Source: Blastomonas natatoria (GTDB taxonomy: Bacteria; Pseudomonadota; Alphaproteobacteria; Sphingomonadales; Sphingomonadaceae). From it: DNA of 64,000 nt. This document shows, piece by piece, positions 1-9,034 of the stretch (position 1 is its first letter; each line of letters starts with the position of its first letter). Under the pieces are notes generated by a model that was not told the origin of the DNA, ran no database searches, and saw only the letters and a program-made list of their open reading frames with translations. The stretch covers positions 186,001-250,000 of the forward strand of contig NZ_QJJM01000004.1 in assembly GCF_003201955.1 (NCBI RefSeq). The letters run 5' to 3'. A program made the translations under genes and the position numbers.

Positions 1-443
1 ATCGCGACGTTCTGGCACAGCCCGGCGTTCGTCATCTGATCGTGCTGGAAGGGATCAACGATATCGGCAATCTCGCGCGTGGCCGGACGGCCAGCGCCGA
101 GGAGCATGCAGCCCTGGTGGCGCAGGTGACCGCAGCCTATGGCCAGATCATCGAGCGCGCGCATGCACGCGACATAAAGGTTCACGGCGCGACCCTGCTG
201 CCGTTCATGGGCAATGACTTCTACAATTCCGGCGCGGCGAGCGAAGCCGATCGCCAAGCGATCAACCACTGGATCCGCACATCCGGCGCGTTTGACAGCG
301 TCATCGACCTCGATGCCGTGATGCGCGATCCCGCACGGCCGGACTATCTCAATCCCGCCTATGACATCGGCGATGGGCTGCATCCCAATCCCGCTGGCTT
401 CCGGGCTATGGCAGAGGCGGTCTCGCTCTCGCTGTTCGAATAG
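1..443 (+). CDS. SGNH/GDSL-type esterase, C-terminal part (cut by window edge)
   Basis: The reading frame is already open at the window edge (frame 3, beginning R-D-V-L-A-Q), so only the last ~147 residues are visible. The block GINDIG just after the edge matches SGNH-hydrolase block III (GxND), and the block DGLHPNPAGF near the end supplies the catalytic Asp and His of block V. The catalytic Ser (block I, GDS) must lie upstream of the window. Such enzymes deacylate carbohydrates or lipids. The neighbouring pentose-polymer locus suggests a periplasmic or secreted carbohydrate esterase, but that is inference. It is convergent with the TonB receptor gene, with a receptor-strand terminator in between. 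Confidence 0.85.
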   Translation, partial: RDVLAQPGVRHLIVLEGINDIGNLARGRTASAEEHAALVAQVTAAYGQIIERAHARDIKVHGATLLPFMGNDFYNSGAASEADRQAINHWIRTSGAFDSVIDLDAVMRDPARPDYLNPAYDIGDGLHPNPAGFRAMAEAVSLSLFE

Positions 444-568
444 AGCCTTCCCCCTGTCCGGTGCGCTCAACGCCCGCTAGGGTGGCCGTTCGCGCGCGCC
501 TTGCCTGCCTCTGCCGAATGTGGCGCCGGGCGCTCCCCCAAAGCGCGATCGGTGCCTGACATTGCGAC

Positions 569-601
569 AAAAAAAGGACCGGTCGATCGCTCGACCGGTC
601 C
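569..601 (-). terminator. Rho-independent terminator of the TonB-receptor gene
   Basis: A perfect 11-bp stem, GGACCGGTCGA (576-586) with TCGACCGGTCC (591-601), closes a 4-nt loop. It is followed on the minus strand by seven T residues (A-run at 569-575). It lies 35 nt beyond the receptor stop codon. Confidence 0.9.
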
Positions 602-635
602 CAACTGGGGAGAAAACCCCTGCCCGTCGGCGCGA

Positions 636-3600
636 TCAGAACCGACCGCGCAAACCGACAAGGATGGTGCGACCCGGATTGTATTCGTTGAACGTGGCAT
701 TGGGGAACTGGAAGAAGCTGCTCTGGGCTTCCTTGGTGATGTTGATGGCATTGATCACGACCGTCGGCAGATAGTCGTTCCCGAACACCTGGGCGAGATC
801 GATATTGGCCGAGAAGTCCAGCTGGCTGTAGCTGCGTCCGAAGATCGCCGCCTGCGGAATGCCGTTCTGGTTGGGGTTCGAGTTCTGCGAGCCTTCATTA
901 TACACATAGGTCAGGCGTGCCGAGATTCCGTTCTTGTCGTAATACCCGGTGGCCGTGTAGGTCGTCGGCGCAACACCGATCGCCACTGCCGGCGCCCCCG
1001 TGCCCTCGCCCTTCTGATCGATCAGGGTGAGATTGCCCTGGAAGCCGAAGCCGCTGACGCCGATATATTTGGTGATGAAGTCGAGCGGCTGGGTAATCTG
1101 GAATTCCAGACCGTTGACCTTCAGCTTTCCATCGGCATTGACCTGCTGCTGCACCACGACACCGACATCGCGCAGCGCCTGGCCCGGCTGCGCGCGGGCT
1201 GCCAGCGCCTCGCGCTGCGCCTGGGTCAGCGAGTCCACGTTGATGCCGAACTGTTCGAAGAACGAGAAGGGCACGTTGGTGAGGCCGTTGACCGTGAAGC
1301 CGGTGATCGACTTGCGGAAGGCCGCAACAGCGATCACGCCCTCTCCGCCGGTATAGAGTTCGAAGCCCAGATCGATATTGTCCGAGATGAACGGATCGAG
1401 CGCATTGTTGCCGACCGTCCCGATGTCCGCCGAGGGCTGCACGAAGCTTGCGCCGGGCAGCAGGGCATTGGGATCCGGACGGGTCATGGTTCGCGACAGC
1501 GAGGCGCGAACAACAGCCGTCTGCCCGATATCGAATGCCGCGCTGAGCGAGGGCAGGAAGTTGGAATAGCGGGTGTTCGAGGTCGGGAACACGATGGTGT
1601 TGGGGAAACGTCCGCCATCGGCCACCGGCGGAGCACCGGCAGGGTTGTTGCGCGGATCGGGGATGCTGACGCGGCCGCCGACGATCTGTTCGGTCCGGAC
1701 GTAGCGCACCCCGCCGTTGAGACGCAGGGTGTTGTCGCCCAGTTCGAAGATGCCATTGCCTTCGACAAACGCACCCGTCACCTTCTCGCGGATCAGGCCG
1801 CCATTGGCGCCGCTGCTGCCCGATCCGGTTTCGGTCGCGCCAGCCAGCAAGGCATCGTAGTTGGTGTCACGACGGACCCGATCCCAATCGACAGTGATGT
1901 AACCGTTGTTGCCGGGCCGCAGATAGCTCGGCACCGCAGCGGTGGGGATGAGCGAGCCGGCATAGGTGATCGGCGGAGCGCCGGCTGTGAAATTGGTGCC
2001 ATAGCCGGGGAAGGTCGGAAAGCCGGCGGGCGTGGCCGTGCCCGGCTGGTTGAGTCCGGTGCAAGGCGTGGTTGCGCTGTTCGGTGCGAGCAGCGTGACG
2101 CTGGGGCCGTTGCCGCAAATGGCGTTCTGCCACAGCGCCGTGTTGTCGAACGGCGTGATGCGACGCCGGGTATCGTCAAAAGCACCGCCAACCCGGACAC
2201 TGAAGCGGGTTTCGTCGCCGAACAGCAGGCTGCCGCGAATGCCCTTCGTTTCGGTTTCGCGCTCTTCACCGTTCAGGTTGACGCGGCCGCCGCCATCCCA
2301 GCCGAAATTTGCGGGATTGTTGAGATCGGCGCTCGAGCGAATCAGCGGGACACCGCCATCATTCTCGTACGTGACCGTGAGGCCGCTATTGGGCGGAGTG
2401 ATGACCAGGAAGGTCGGGCTTTCGCGGCGGAAGTTGCTGCGGGTATAGTTCGCCTGCAGGTCGCCCTTGATCCAGTCGTTGAGCTTGAACTCGATGCCGG
2501 GGTTGATGCCCCAATAGTCCTGGGTATCCTTGTACGGGCGATATTCGAGGAAGAACTGCGAATTGGCATAGGTGCCGCTGGTGACCGTGCAGCCAGCGGA
2601 GCAATCGGTCTTGTCATAGGTGGTATTGATCGGGATGACCGCGCCATTGCGACCGACCCAGTTCATCGCAGTGCGCGTGAATTCGGTATCGCGCTGGGCA
2701 TACATGCCATCGACATAGAAGTTGAAATTGTCGCTGGGCCGCCATTCGAGCGAGACCAGTCCGTTATAGCGCTCGCGGAAACCGTTTTCGCTGCGCGGAC
2801 GGCCGAGGCGCGGAATGATGCCATTGTCGATCTGGTCGATCGTCGCGCCGGGATTGTTGCGCAGCAGGAACGCCTCGTCGATGACCGCACCAGGTGTCAG
2901 GCCGTTGCCGGCGCGCGAGGGCACGGTGGCTGGAATGGTGAAATTGCCGCCACCCGTGGCATTGCGCGTTCCCGACGTGCGCTGGGCCGCCGTCAGATTG
3001 GGGTTGGTGAAGCCGATGGTCTCATAGCCCTCGACATTGAATTCGTTGCGGACCGCAGCGCCGCCGACCAGGATGCCGAAATCGCCGAACGTGGCGCTGG
3101 CCACCAGATGGCCGCGATAGCCCCATTTGTCCGCGCCGCTCATCTTGGACCCTTGCAGTCCATAGCTGACATAGGGCTTGGGATTGTCGAACGGGCGCGC
3201 CGCGCGCAGGTTGATGGTACCTGCCGCACCGCCTTCAAGCAGGCTGGCCGTGGGGGACTTGCTCACCGTCAGCTGAGTGAACAGCTCGGTCGGAATAAGG
3301 TCGAGATCGACCTCGCGATTGGTGCTCTGCGCATCGAAACGCACCGAAGCGATGGCTACCGGCGCGCCGTTCAGCAGAACGCGCGTGAAGTTGGTGCCGA
3401 GGCCGCGAATGGCGACAGAGGAACCTTCGCCGGTCACTTCGCGGGCGATCGTGATACCGGGGATGCGGTTCAGCGATTCGGCGATGTTGGTGTCGGGGAA
3501 CTTGCCGATATCCTCGGCGAAGATCGAATCGGTGAAGCCGACCGAATTGCGCTTGGCCAGGGTCTGGCTTTCCAGCGATGCGCGAAAGCCGGTGACGACG

Positions 3601-3779
3601 ATCTCGTTCGACGCTTCCTCACCATCGGCAATCTCGATCTCGCTGCTCGGCGCGCTTGTCGCCGGTTCGTTTTCCGGAACCGGAACGCCTTGCGCCAGCG
3701 CCATGCCGGGCATGGCCAGCGCAGACACGGCCACCGCGTTCAAAAGACCAAGACGCACTGATTGGATGCGAGCAACCAT
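636..3779 (-). CDS. TonB-dependent outer-membrane receptor, probably for a pentose oligosaccharide
   Basis: Protein of 1047 residues with a signal peptide ending in ALAQG. A TonB box EIVVTGFR follows at about residues 58-65. The plug domain has the pattern ...FPDTNIAESLNRIPGI..., and a long barrel ends in the outer-membrane signature VGLRGRF with terminal Phe. The length and the plug sequence are typical of the large carbohydrate-type TonB receptors of Caulobacter and sphingomonads. The start ATG has GGGGAGG five bases upstream. A xyl-box-like operator and a clear promoter precede it, so it is probably induced by xylose or xylo-oligosaccharides. It lies downstream of the FucP-type permease gene on the same strand, but its own promoter overlaps that gene's stop codon. 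Substrate is inferred from context only. Confidence 0.93.
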   Translation of the reverse strand: MVARIQSVRLGLLNAVAVSALAMPGMALAQGVPVPENEPATSAPSSEIEIADGEEASNEIVVTGFRASLESQTLAKRNSVGFTDSIFAEDIGKFPDTNIAESLNRIPGITIAREVTGEGSSVAIRGLGTNFTRVLLNGAPVAIASVRFDAQSTNREVDLDLIPTELFTQLTVSKSPTASLLEGGAAGTINLRAARPFDNPKPYVSYGLQGSKMSGADKWGYRGHLVASATFGDFGILVGGAAVRNEFNVEGYETIGFTNPNLTAAQRTSGTRNATGGGNFTIPATVPSRAGNGLTPGAVIDEAFLLRNNPGATIDQIDNGIIPRLGRPRSENGFRERYNGLVSLEWRPSDNFNFYVDGMYAQRDTEFTRTAMNWVGRNGAVIPINTTYDKTDCSAGCTVTSGTYANSQFFLEYRPYKDTQDYWGINPGIEFKLNDWIKGDLQANYTRSNFRRESPTFLVITPPNSGLTVTYENDGGVPLIRSSADLNNPANFGWDGGGRVNLNGEERETETKGIRGSLLFGDETRFSVRVGGAFDDTRRRITPFDNTALWQNAICGNGPSVTLLAPNSATTPCTGLNQPGTATPAGFPTFPGYGTNFTAGAPPITYAGSLIPTAAVPSYLRPGNNGYITVDWDRVRRDTNYDALLAGATETGSGSSGANGGLIREKVTGAFVEGNGIFELGDNTLRLNGGVRYVRTEQIVGGRVSIPDPRNNPAGAPPVADGGRFPNTIVFPTSNTRYSNFLPSLSAAFDIGQTAVVRASLSRTMTRPDPNALLPGASFVQPSADIGTVGNNALDPFISDNIDLGFELYTGGEGVIAVAAFRKSITGFTVNGLTNVPFSFFEQFGINVDSLTQAQREALAARAQPGQALRDVGVVVQQQVNADGKLKVNGLEFQITQPLDFITKYIGVSGFGFQGNLTLIDQKGEGTGAPAVAIGVAPTTYTATGYYDKNGISARLTYVYNEGSQNSNPNQNGIPQAAIFGRSYSQLDFSANIDLAQVFGNDYLPTVVINAINITKEAQSSFFQFPNATFNEYNPGRTILVGLRGRF

Positions 3780-3827
3780 ATTATCCTCCCCTTGTTCGGC
3801 CTTGGCTTCGTGCCATGGTCCACGCTA

Positions 3828-3841
3828 TGGTAGCGCTATCA
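3828..3841 (-). promoter_or_regulatory. xyl-box-like LacI-family operator before the TonB receptor
   Basis: TGGTAGCGCTATCA reads as an imperfect palindrome around AGCGCT. It differs at one position from the Xanthomonas xyl box TGGTAGCGCTAACA, as recalled from the literature. It sits just downstream of the -10 element, across the expected transcription start, which fits repression by a LacI-type XylR. No LacI-family gene is in the window. Confidence 0.75.
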
Positions 3842-3847
3842 CCGCTA

Positions 3848-3876
3848 TCGATAATACTCGGAGTTATTCCTGTCAA
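3848..3876 (-). promoter_or_regulatory. Sigma-70-type promoter of the TonB receptor
   Basis: On the minus strand a perfect -35 TTGACA (3871-3876) is followed after 17 bp by TATCGA (3848-3853). An alternative TATTAT lies closer, at 14 bp. The -35 box overlaps the stop codon of the upstream permease gene (3873-3875). The operator at 3828-3841 follows directly. Confidence 0.6.
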
Positions 3877-5168
3877 TAGGCTGTCGCATTATCGGACGGT
3901 CGGCTTCCCCAGATCGCGTAGAAGAGGATGAACAGTTCGCACGCCGCCGTCAGCAAAAATGACACCTGCAGGCCATGCAGGTCGGCAACCCAGCCCTGGA
4001 CCACGACCAGTGCCCCACCCGCAATCGCCATGATCAGCAGGCCCGATCCTTCTTCGGTCAATGGCCCCAGGCCTCTGATGCCCAGTGTGAAGATTGTCGG
4101 GAACATGATGGAATGGAACAGCCCCACCAGGATCAGTGCCCACATCGCGGCCGGTCCGGAAAGGAACACGGTCGCCAGCATCAGCACGAACGCAACGACC
4201 GAGAACACTGCCAGGACCGACTCGGCGGCATAGCGCTGCATCAGGGCAGAGCCTGAGAACCTGCCGACCATCATCCCCGCCCAGAGCAGGGTCAGGTAGC
4301 GGCCGGCCTCGGCCTGGGTAAGGTCTGCAATATCGGGCTGGCTGACAAAATTCACGAAAAGATTGGCCACCCCGATCTCCGCGATCAGATAGATGAAGAT
4401 GGCAGGGATGCCCCAGACCAGATTGCGATGCCTCCACAGCGACAGCGACTTGCGCGCCTCGCGCGAGGCTCGGGCGGTCGATGAACCCAGCGCTGGCAAG
4501 GGAAATCGGCCAACGACCGCCGCCGGCGCGAACAGTGCGAGCGCCACCAGCCCATAAGGCAGGATCACCGACTGGGCGTCCGCGAGGCGTTCCGCCTCGC
4601 TCAGGATCGTACCCGCTTCTGCGGTCCCTCCTCGCGAACGCCCCAGGATCAGATACGCCCCGAAAAGCGGTGCCAGCATGGTCCCGGCAGAGTTCATCGC
4701 CTGAACGAGATTCAGGCGAGAGGGCGCCGATTCCGCCGGGCCGATGACCGCGACATAAGGATTGGCAGCCACTTGCAGCAAGGTGATGCCGCTGGCGATG
4801 ATGAACAGCATGACCAGCGTGACGCCATAGGACGGCAGGCTCGCCGCCAGCATCATACCGAGCGCACCGATAGCCATCACCAGCAGACCCGTTACCATCG
4901 CGCGCTGATAGCCGATCCGCGCGATCAGCCGGGCCGAGGGGATCGAGGCGAGGAAATAGGCGATGAACCAGACCGATTCGATCATCGTCGTCTGCGTATA
5001 GCTGAGATCGAACACATTGCGCAGATGAGGCAGCAGCGTGTTGTTGATCACGGTGATGAAGCCCCAGATGAAGAACAGGCTGGCCAGCAGGACCAAGGCG
5101 GGCGTGAATCCCGCTCGTCCCGCGCCTTCACCAGCCGACCCGCTATCGGCTGTTCCGTGCATGTCCAT
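3873..5168 (-). CDS. FucP-family MFS sugar:proton symporter
   Basis: About 431 residues and around 12 hydrophobic segments. The N-terminal signature FFIWGFITVINNTLLPHL (first helix) is characteristic of the FucP/GluP (FHS) branch of the major facilitator superfamily, which carries L-fucose, galactose, glucose or arabinose across the inner membrane. The start ATG at 5168 is chosen because GGGGAGAG precedes it at good spacing; an upstream open stretch to 5351 is not protein-like and would cover the promoter. It is divergent from the aldose epimerase gene, sharing a 105-bp region with the TGTCTGAGT element. It is the likely uptake step for L-arabinose in this locus; the true substrate is not shown by sequence. 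Confidence 0.87.
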   Translation of the reverse strand: MDMHGTADSGSAGEGAGRAGFTPALVLLASLFFIWGFITVINNTLLPHLRNVFDLSYTQTTMIESVWFIAYFLASIPSARLIARIGYQRAMVTGLLVMAIGALGMMLAASLPSYGVTLVMLFIIASGITLLQVAANPYVAVIGPAESAPSRLNLVQAMNSAGTMLAPLFGAYLILGRSRGGTAEAGTILSEAERLADAQSVILPYGLVALALFAPAAVVGRFPLPALGSSTARASREARKSLSLWRHRNLVWGIPAIFIYLIAEIGVANLFVNFVSQPDIADLTQAEAGRYLTLLWAGMMVGRFSGSALMQRYAAESVLAVFSVVAFVLMLATVFLSGPAAMWALILVGLFHSIMFPTIFTLGIRGLGPLTEEGSGLLIMAIAGGALVVVQGWVADLHGLQVSFLLTAACELFILFYAIWGSRPSDNATAY

Positions 5169-5195
5169 GGTAACGCTCTCCCCGGTGCCCTGGTC

Positions 5196-5224
5196 TTGTC
5201 TAAATTTATTTGTCTGAGTATATA
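5196..5224 (+). promoter_or_regulatory. Divergent promoter region with TGTCTGAGT element (candidate GntR operator, site A)
   Basis: For the epimerase direction, TTGTCT (5196-5201) and TATATA (5219-5224) are 17 bp apart, a plausible -35/-10 pair. The element TGTCTGAGT occupies 5211-5219, in the spacer and touching the -10. TTGTCT also recurs at 5210-5215. The same 9-mer lies before two other promoters of the locus. Confidence 0.55.
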
Positions 5225-5272
5225 ACCACTCCGGGAGCGTCAATCCAAGCCGCTCCGGGGGAGGATACAGGC

Positions 5273-6445
5273 GTGGCAACGACGATGCTGAGGCGATCTG
5301 GGCTGAAGCGATTCGGGCTGAGGCGATTTGGCCTGATGTGCCTGGCTTCACTTGCCTGCAGTCCGGCCATCGCGGCGACCGCCGAGCGCGAGGCGGCAGG
5401 AACGCTTGATGATGGCACGGCCATCGAGGCGGTGACGCTGACCGGAGCCAATCGCGTATCGGCGCGGATCATCAGCTTCGGCGCGACGCTGCAATCGCTG
5501 ACCACACCGGACCGCGCGGGCAATCTTGCCGATGTGCTGCTGGGATTTGACGATGCCGCAGATTATGCGCGCCTGCCCAGTTATTTCGGCGTGACGGTCG
5601 GCCGTTATGCCAACCGGATCGAGGGTGGGCGTTTTTCGCTCGACGGAAAAAGCTATCAGGTCGCGCAGAACGACAAGGGCAATGCGCTGCACGGCGGGGC
5701 GATCGGTTTCGACAAGCGCCAGTGGCGGATCGTGCGCATCACCCAGGGTCGGCAGGCTTCGGTCACGCTGGCACTGACAAGCGCCGATGGCGATCAGGGC
5801 TTTCCCGGCAAGGTCGAGGCGCAGGTTACCTACACGCTGGATGATGCGGGATCGATGACGATTCGCTTCGATGCGGCCACCGATCGTCCGACCGTCATCA
5901 ATATGACCAATCACGCGATCTTCAACCTGGCGGGCGAAGGTGCGCCGGGCGGGGCGCTCGGGCACCGGCTCACCATTCCCGCCGGATCGATAACCCCGGT
6001 TGATACGACGCTGATCCCCACCGGGGCGCTACGCCCCGTGGCCGGGACGGTGTTCGATTTCCGCACCGCGCGGACGCTGGATCATGGGATCCGCGACGGG
6101 CGTGATCCGCAGATCGTCCGCGCGCGCGGCTACGACCATAATTTTGCCCTCGACAAGGGACTGACCCCGACGCCGCAACTGGCAGCCAGGCTCGAGGACC
6201 CGCAATCGGGCCGGGTCCTCGAGGTGCTGTCGACCGAGCCCGGCGTGCAACTGTACACCGGCAATTTCCTCGACGGATCGGCAATCGGCAAGCGCGGCCA
6301 TGTGTATCGCATGGGCGACGGCATCGCGCTCGAGCCTCAGAAATTTCCCGACGCCCCCAACAAGCCGCAGTTCGCCTCGGCAAGGGTCGATCCCGACCGC
6401 CCCTATTCGCATGTCATGATCTATCGCCTGTCGATCGCGCCCTGA
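5273..6445 (+). CDS. galM: Aldose 1-epimerase (mutarotase), exported
   Basis: About 390 residues. It interconverts alpha and beta anomers of aldoses such as galactose, arabinose or xylose. Family landmarks are seen in order: NRIEGG, NALHGG with the first catalytic His, TNHAIFNL with the second His, YDHNF, and TEPGVQLYT with the catalytic Glu. The start is GTG at 5273, with GGGGAGG eight bases upstream; a TTG start at 5210 would lie inside the promoter. The N-terminus is a signal peptide (hydrophobic [14 protein letters not shown]) preceded by an unusually long basic stretch encoded by a 15-bp repeat, so the enzyme is probably periplasmic. The dehydratase gene follows 43 bp later in the same direction, probably as one operon. 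Confidence 0.9.
   Translation: MATTMLRRSGLKRFGLRRFGLMCLASLACSPAIAATAEREAAGTLDDGTAIEAVTLTGANRVSARIISFGATLQSLTTPDRAGNLADVLLGFDDAADYARLPSYFGVTVGRYANRIEGGRFSLDGKSYQVAQNDKGNALHGGAIGFDKRQWRIVRITQGRQASVTLALTSADGDQGFPGKVEAQVTYTLDDAGSMTIRFDAATDRPTVINMTNHAIFNLAGEGAPGGALGHRLTIPAGSITPVDTTLIPTGALRPVAGTVFDFRTARTLDHGIRDGRDPQIVRARGYDHNFALDKGLTPTPQLAARLEDPQSGRVLEVLSTEPGVQLYTGNFLDGSAIGKRGHVYRMGDGIALEPQKFPDAPNKPQFASARVDPDRPYSHVMIYRLSIAP
5288..5332 (+). repeat. Three tandem 15-bp repeats in the epimerase signal-peptide region
   Basis: Units start at 5288, 5303 and 5318 with the pattern CTGARGCGATYYGGG and few differences. They encode the pentapeptides [10 protein letters not shown] and LRRFG, which lengthen the positively charged n-region and create RR pairs. 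Confidence 0.8.
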
Positions 6446-6488
6446 CTTCGCGTTGACCGCCCCTTTTTCACCGGAGCCGATTATACCC

Positions 6489-8285
6489 ATGTCCGACACC
6501 AATTCCGCCAAGCTGCGCAGCCGCGCCTGGTTCGACAATCCCGACAATATCGACATGACCGCGCTCTACCTCGAGCGGTATCTCAATTTCGGCCTCAGCC
6601 TTGAAGAGTTGCAATCGGGCAAGCCGATCATAGGCATCGCGCAGACCGGCAGCGATCTCAGCCCGTGCAACCGGCACCATCTGGTGCTAGCCGAGCGGGT
6701 GCGCGAAGGCGTGCGCGAAGCCGGAGGGATCGTGATCGAGTTTCCGGTTCATCCGATCCAGGAGACCGGCAAGCGACCGACAGCCGCGCTGGACCGGAAC
6801 CTCGCCTATATCGGCCTGGTCGAGATACTTTATGGCTACCCGCTCGACGGCGTGGTCCTGACCATCGGCTGCGACAAGACGACACCCGCCGCGCTGATGG
6901 CAGCGGCGACGGTCAACATCCCTGCCATTGCTCTTTCGGTGGGGCCGATGCTCAACGGCTGGCACAAGGGCGAACGCACCGGGTCGGGCACGATCGTGTG
7001 GAAGGCGCGCCAGATGCTGGCAGCGGGCGAGATCGACGATGCCGAGTTCATACGCCTGGTCGCATCCTCGGCCCCCTCGACCGGTTATTGCAACACCATG
7101 GGCACCGCGACCACGATGAACTCGCTGTGCGAGGCGCTGGGCATGTCGCTGCCCGGTTCTGCGGCGATTCCCGCGCCCTATCGCGATCGGCAGGAGGTCG
7201 CCTGGCGGACGGGCAAGCGCATCGTCGAGATGGTCGCGGAGGATCTGAAACCCTCGGACATCCTGACGCGACAAGCCTTCAGCAATGCCATCCGAGTCAA
7301 CAGTGCCATTGGCGGATCGACCAATGCCCCCATTCACTTGAGCGCGATCGCGCGCCATATCGGCGTCGACCTGCCAATCAAGGACTGGGAACGCGAGGGC
7401 CACGCCATCCCCTTGCTCGTCAACCTGCAACCGGCTGGCGAATATCTGGGCGAGGACTTCTATCGCGCCGGCGGCGTGCCCGCTGTGGTCAGCCAGTTGA
7501 TCGAACAGGGTCTGATCCACGAGGATGCGATCACCGCCAACGGCAGGACCATCGGGCAGAACTGTCGCGGCATCGCGATCGAGGACGAAAAGGTCATCCG
7601 CCCCTTCGCGCAGCCCCTGGTGCAGGACGCCGGCTTCCTGGTGCTGTCGGGTAATCTGTTCGACGCGGCGATCATGAAAACCAGCGTCATCTCTCCGGAA
7701 TTTCGCACGCGCTACCTGTCCAACCCGGATGATCCCGATGCGTTCGAGGGGCCAGCCGTGGTGTTCGACGGGCCGGAGGATTATCACGCGCGGATCGACG
7801 ATCCGGCAACGGGCATCACCCCCGAAACGCTGCTGTTCATGCGCGGCGCCGGGCCGATCGGTTATCCCGGAGCGGCCGAAGTGGTCAACATGCGCCCGCC
7901 ATCCTATCTGATCACCGAGGGCGTGCACGCCCTGCCGTGTATCGGCGACGGGCGGCAGTCGGGCACTTCGGGCTCGCCATCCATTCTGAACGCCAGCCCG
8001 GAAGCCGCAGCCATGGGGGGCCTGGCCTTGATCAGGACCGGCGACCGTGTGCGCATCGACCTGCGCAAGGCCACCGCCAACGTGCTGGTGAGCGACGAGG
8101 AACTAGCCGCCCGCCGCGCCGAACTGGAAGCGTCTGGTGGCTATCCCTATCCCGCATCCCAGACGCCATGGCAGGAGATGCAGCGATCGGTGGTCGGCCA
8201 GATGAGCACCGGTGCCATTCTGGAGGGAGCGGAGAAATATCAGCGGATCGCCCAGACCATGGGCCTGCCGCGCGACAACCATTGA
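6489..8285 (+). CDS. IlvD/Edd-family sugar-acid dehydratase, probably L-arabonate (or D-xylonate) dehydratase
   Basis: About 598 residues. It removes water from a pentonate to give the 2-keto-3-deoxy acid, using an Fe-S cluster. The three expected cluster cysteines are visible: C60 (SPCN), C128 (GCDKTTP) and C201 (GYCNTMG). The opening [20 protein letters not shown] and the end [16 protein letters not shown] closely resemble Caulobacter XylD and Azospirillum AraC. The ATG at 6489 gives the family's usual N-terminus. Since the nearby dehydrogenase is AraA-like, L-arabonate is the favoured substrate, but xylonate, galactonate and fuconate cannot be excluded. Cotranscription with the epimerase places it under the shared TGTCTGAGT promoter. 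Confidence 0.88.
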   Translation: MSDTNSAKLRSRAWFDNPDNIDMTALYLERYLNFGLSLEELQSGKPIIGIAQTGSDLSPCNRHHLVLAERVREGVREAGGIVIEFPVHPIQETGKRPTAALDRNLAYIGLVEILYGYPLDGVVLTIGCDKTTPAALMAAATVNIPAIALSVGPMLNGWHKGERTGSGTIVWKARQMLAAGEIDDAEFIRLVASSAPSTGYCNTMGTATTMNSLCEALGMSLPGSAAIPAPYRDRQEVAWRTGKRIVEMVAEDLKPSDILTRQAFSNAIRVNSAIGGSTNAPIHLSAIARHIGVDLPIKDWEREGHAIPLLVNLQPAGEYLGEDFYRAGGVPAVVSQLIEQGLIHEDAITANGRTIGQNCRGIAIEDEKVIRPFAQPLVQDAGFLVLSGNLFDAAIMKTSVISPEFRTRYLSNPDDPDAFEGPAVVFDGPEDYHARIDDPATGITPETLLFMRGAGPIGYPGAAEVVNMRPPSYLITEGVHALPCIGDGRQSGTSGSPSILNASPEAAAMGGLALIRTGDRVRIDLRKATANVLVSDEELAARRAELEASGGYPYPASQTPWQEMQRSVVGQMSTGAILEGAEKYQRIAQTMGLPRDNH

Positions 8286-8306
8286 CGCAGCAGCCGGACT
8301 GCCCCG

Positions 8307-9017
8307 TCACATCCGGGGGGGCAGGTCCATGTCTGCCAGCGCGAGGTGCAGCAATTGCGTCATGGCCTGACGCGCGGCCGCGGCGTCCCCGGCGAGAATG
8401 CCCTCATACACGAGAACGTGGTCAGGCAGCGGGTCGCGCGGCAGTGCGCGGTTGCGCTGCTTGTACTTGGTGGTCCAACTGACCGCTGCCCCGACCGAAC
8501 TGGCCAGCACGGCGAGCGCCTCATTGCCTGCCGCCGCCAGGATGGCGCGATGAAATCGCTGGTCGGCCGCCCGTCCCTCGCTGTCTGCAAGGCCGAGGCG
8601 TTCCATGTCGTCGAGCGCCGAGCGCATGTCATCCAGATGAACCTGGTTGCGGCGTCGGGCAGCAAATTCGGCCGCGGCAGGCTCAATCACGCTGCGCAGT
8701 TCGAACAGGTCCTGTATGAATTCGGGATTGGGTTCGCCTTCGAAGGTCCAGGCAAGCACATCGGGATCGAGCAGATTCCAGCGATGGCGGGCGGTAACGC
8801 GGGTTCCCGCCTTTGGCCTGCTTTCGACCAGCCCCTTGGCCGCCAGGATGCGGATCGCTTCGCGATAGGCGGTGCGCGATATGCCCAGCGCCTCGCTGGC
8901 CTCGATCTCGCCGCCAAACACGTCACCCGGCTTGCGCAGGCCGCAAACGATCTCGACCCCTATGTCATGGGCAATAGCCCCATGGATACGAGGAGAAGCG
9001 CTGCGCGCGTCATCCAT
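8307..9017 (-). CDS. GntR-family (FadR/FCD) transcriptional regulator of the pentose-acid genes
   Basis: About 236 residues. It has an N-terminal winged helix with the recognition helix region ALGISRTAYREAIRILAAKGLV, then an alpha-helical FCD ligand-binding domain with the conserved blocks LFELRSVIEPAAAE, DQRFHRAI and DHVLVYEGIL (metal and effector-site Asp/His residues). ATG at 9017 has a purine-rich run upstream; a TTG at 9038 would overlap the preceding gene by 4 nt, in the style of this operon. It is the last gene of the arabinose-oxidation operon, so it is probably autoregulated. It is convergent with the dehydratase gene, only 21 bp apart. Likely effector: a sugar acid or keto-deoxy acid (inference). 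Confidence 0.9.
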   Translation of the reverse strand: MDDARSASPRIHGAIAHDIGVEIVCGLRKPGDVFGGEIEASEALGISRTAYREAIRILAAKGLVESRPKAGTRVTARHRWNLLDPDVLAWTFEGEPNPEFIQDLFELRSVIEPAAAEFAARRRNQVHLDDMRSALDDMERLGLADSEGRAADQRFHRAILAAAGNEALAVLASSVGAAVSWTTKYKQRNRALPRDPLPDHVLVYEGILAGDAAAARQAMTQLLHLALADMDLPPRM

Positions 9018-9034
9018 GGCCCCCTGCCTTCCCT

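Noticed and set aside
501-3761. Very long open frame (over 1000 codons) on the plus strand
   Set aside because: It is antisense to the TonB receptor, whose signal peptide, TonB box, plug and terminal Phe all fit. Long antisense frames are common in GC-rich genes.
5210-5272. TTG start at 5210 for the aldose epimerase
   Set aside because: It would place the start inside the promoter and GntR-type element; the GTG at 5273 has a proper ribosome-binding site and signal peptide.
8296-8332. GC-rich imperfect hairpin between the dehydratase and gntR genes as a terminator
   Set aside because: The stem has a bulge, overlaps the gntR stop region and has no T-run; not convincing enough to list as a feature.
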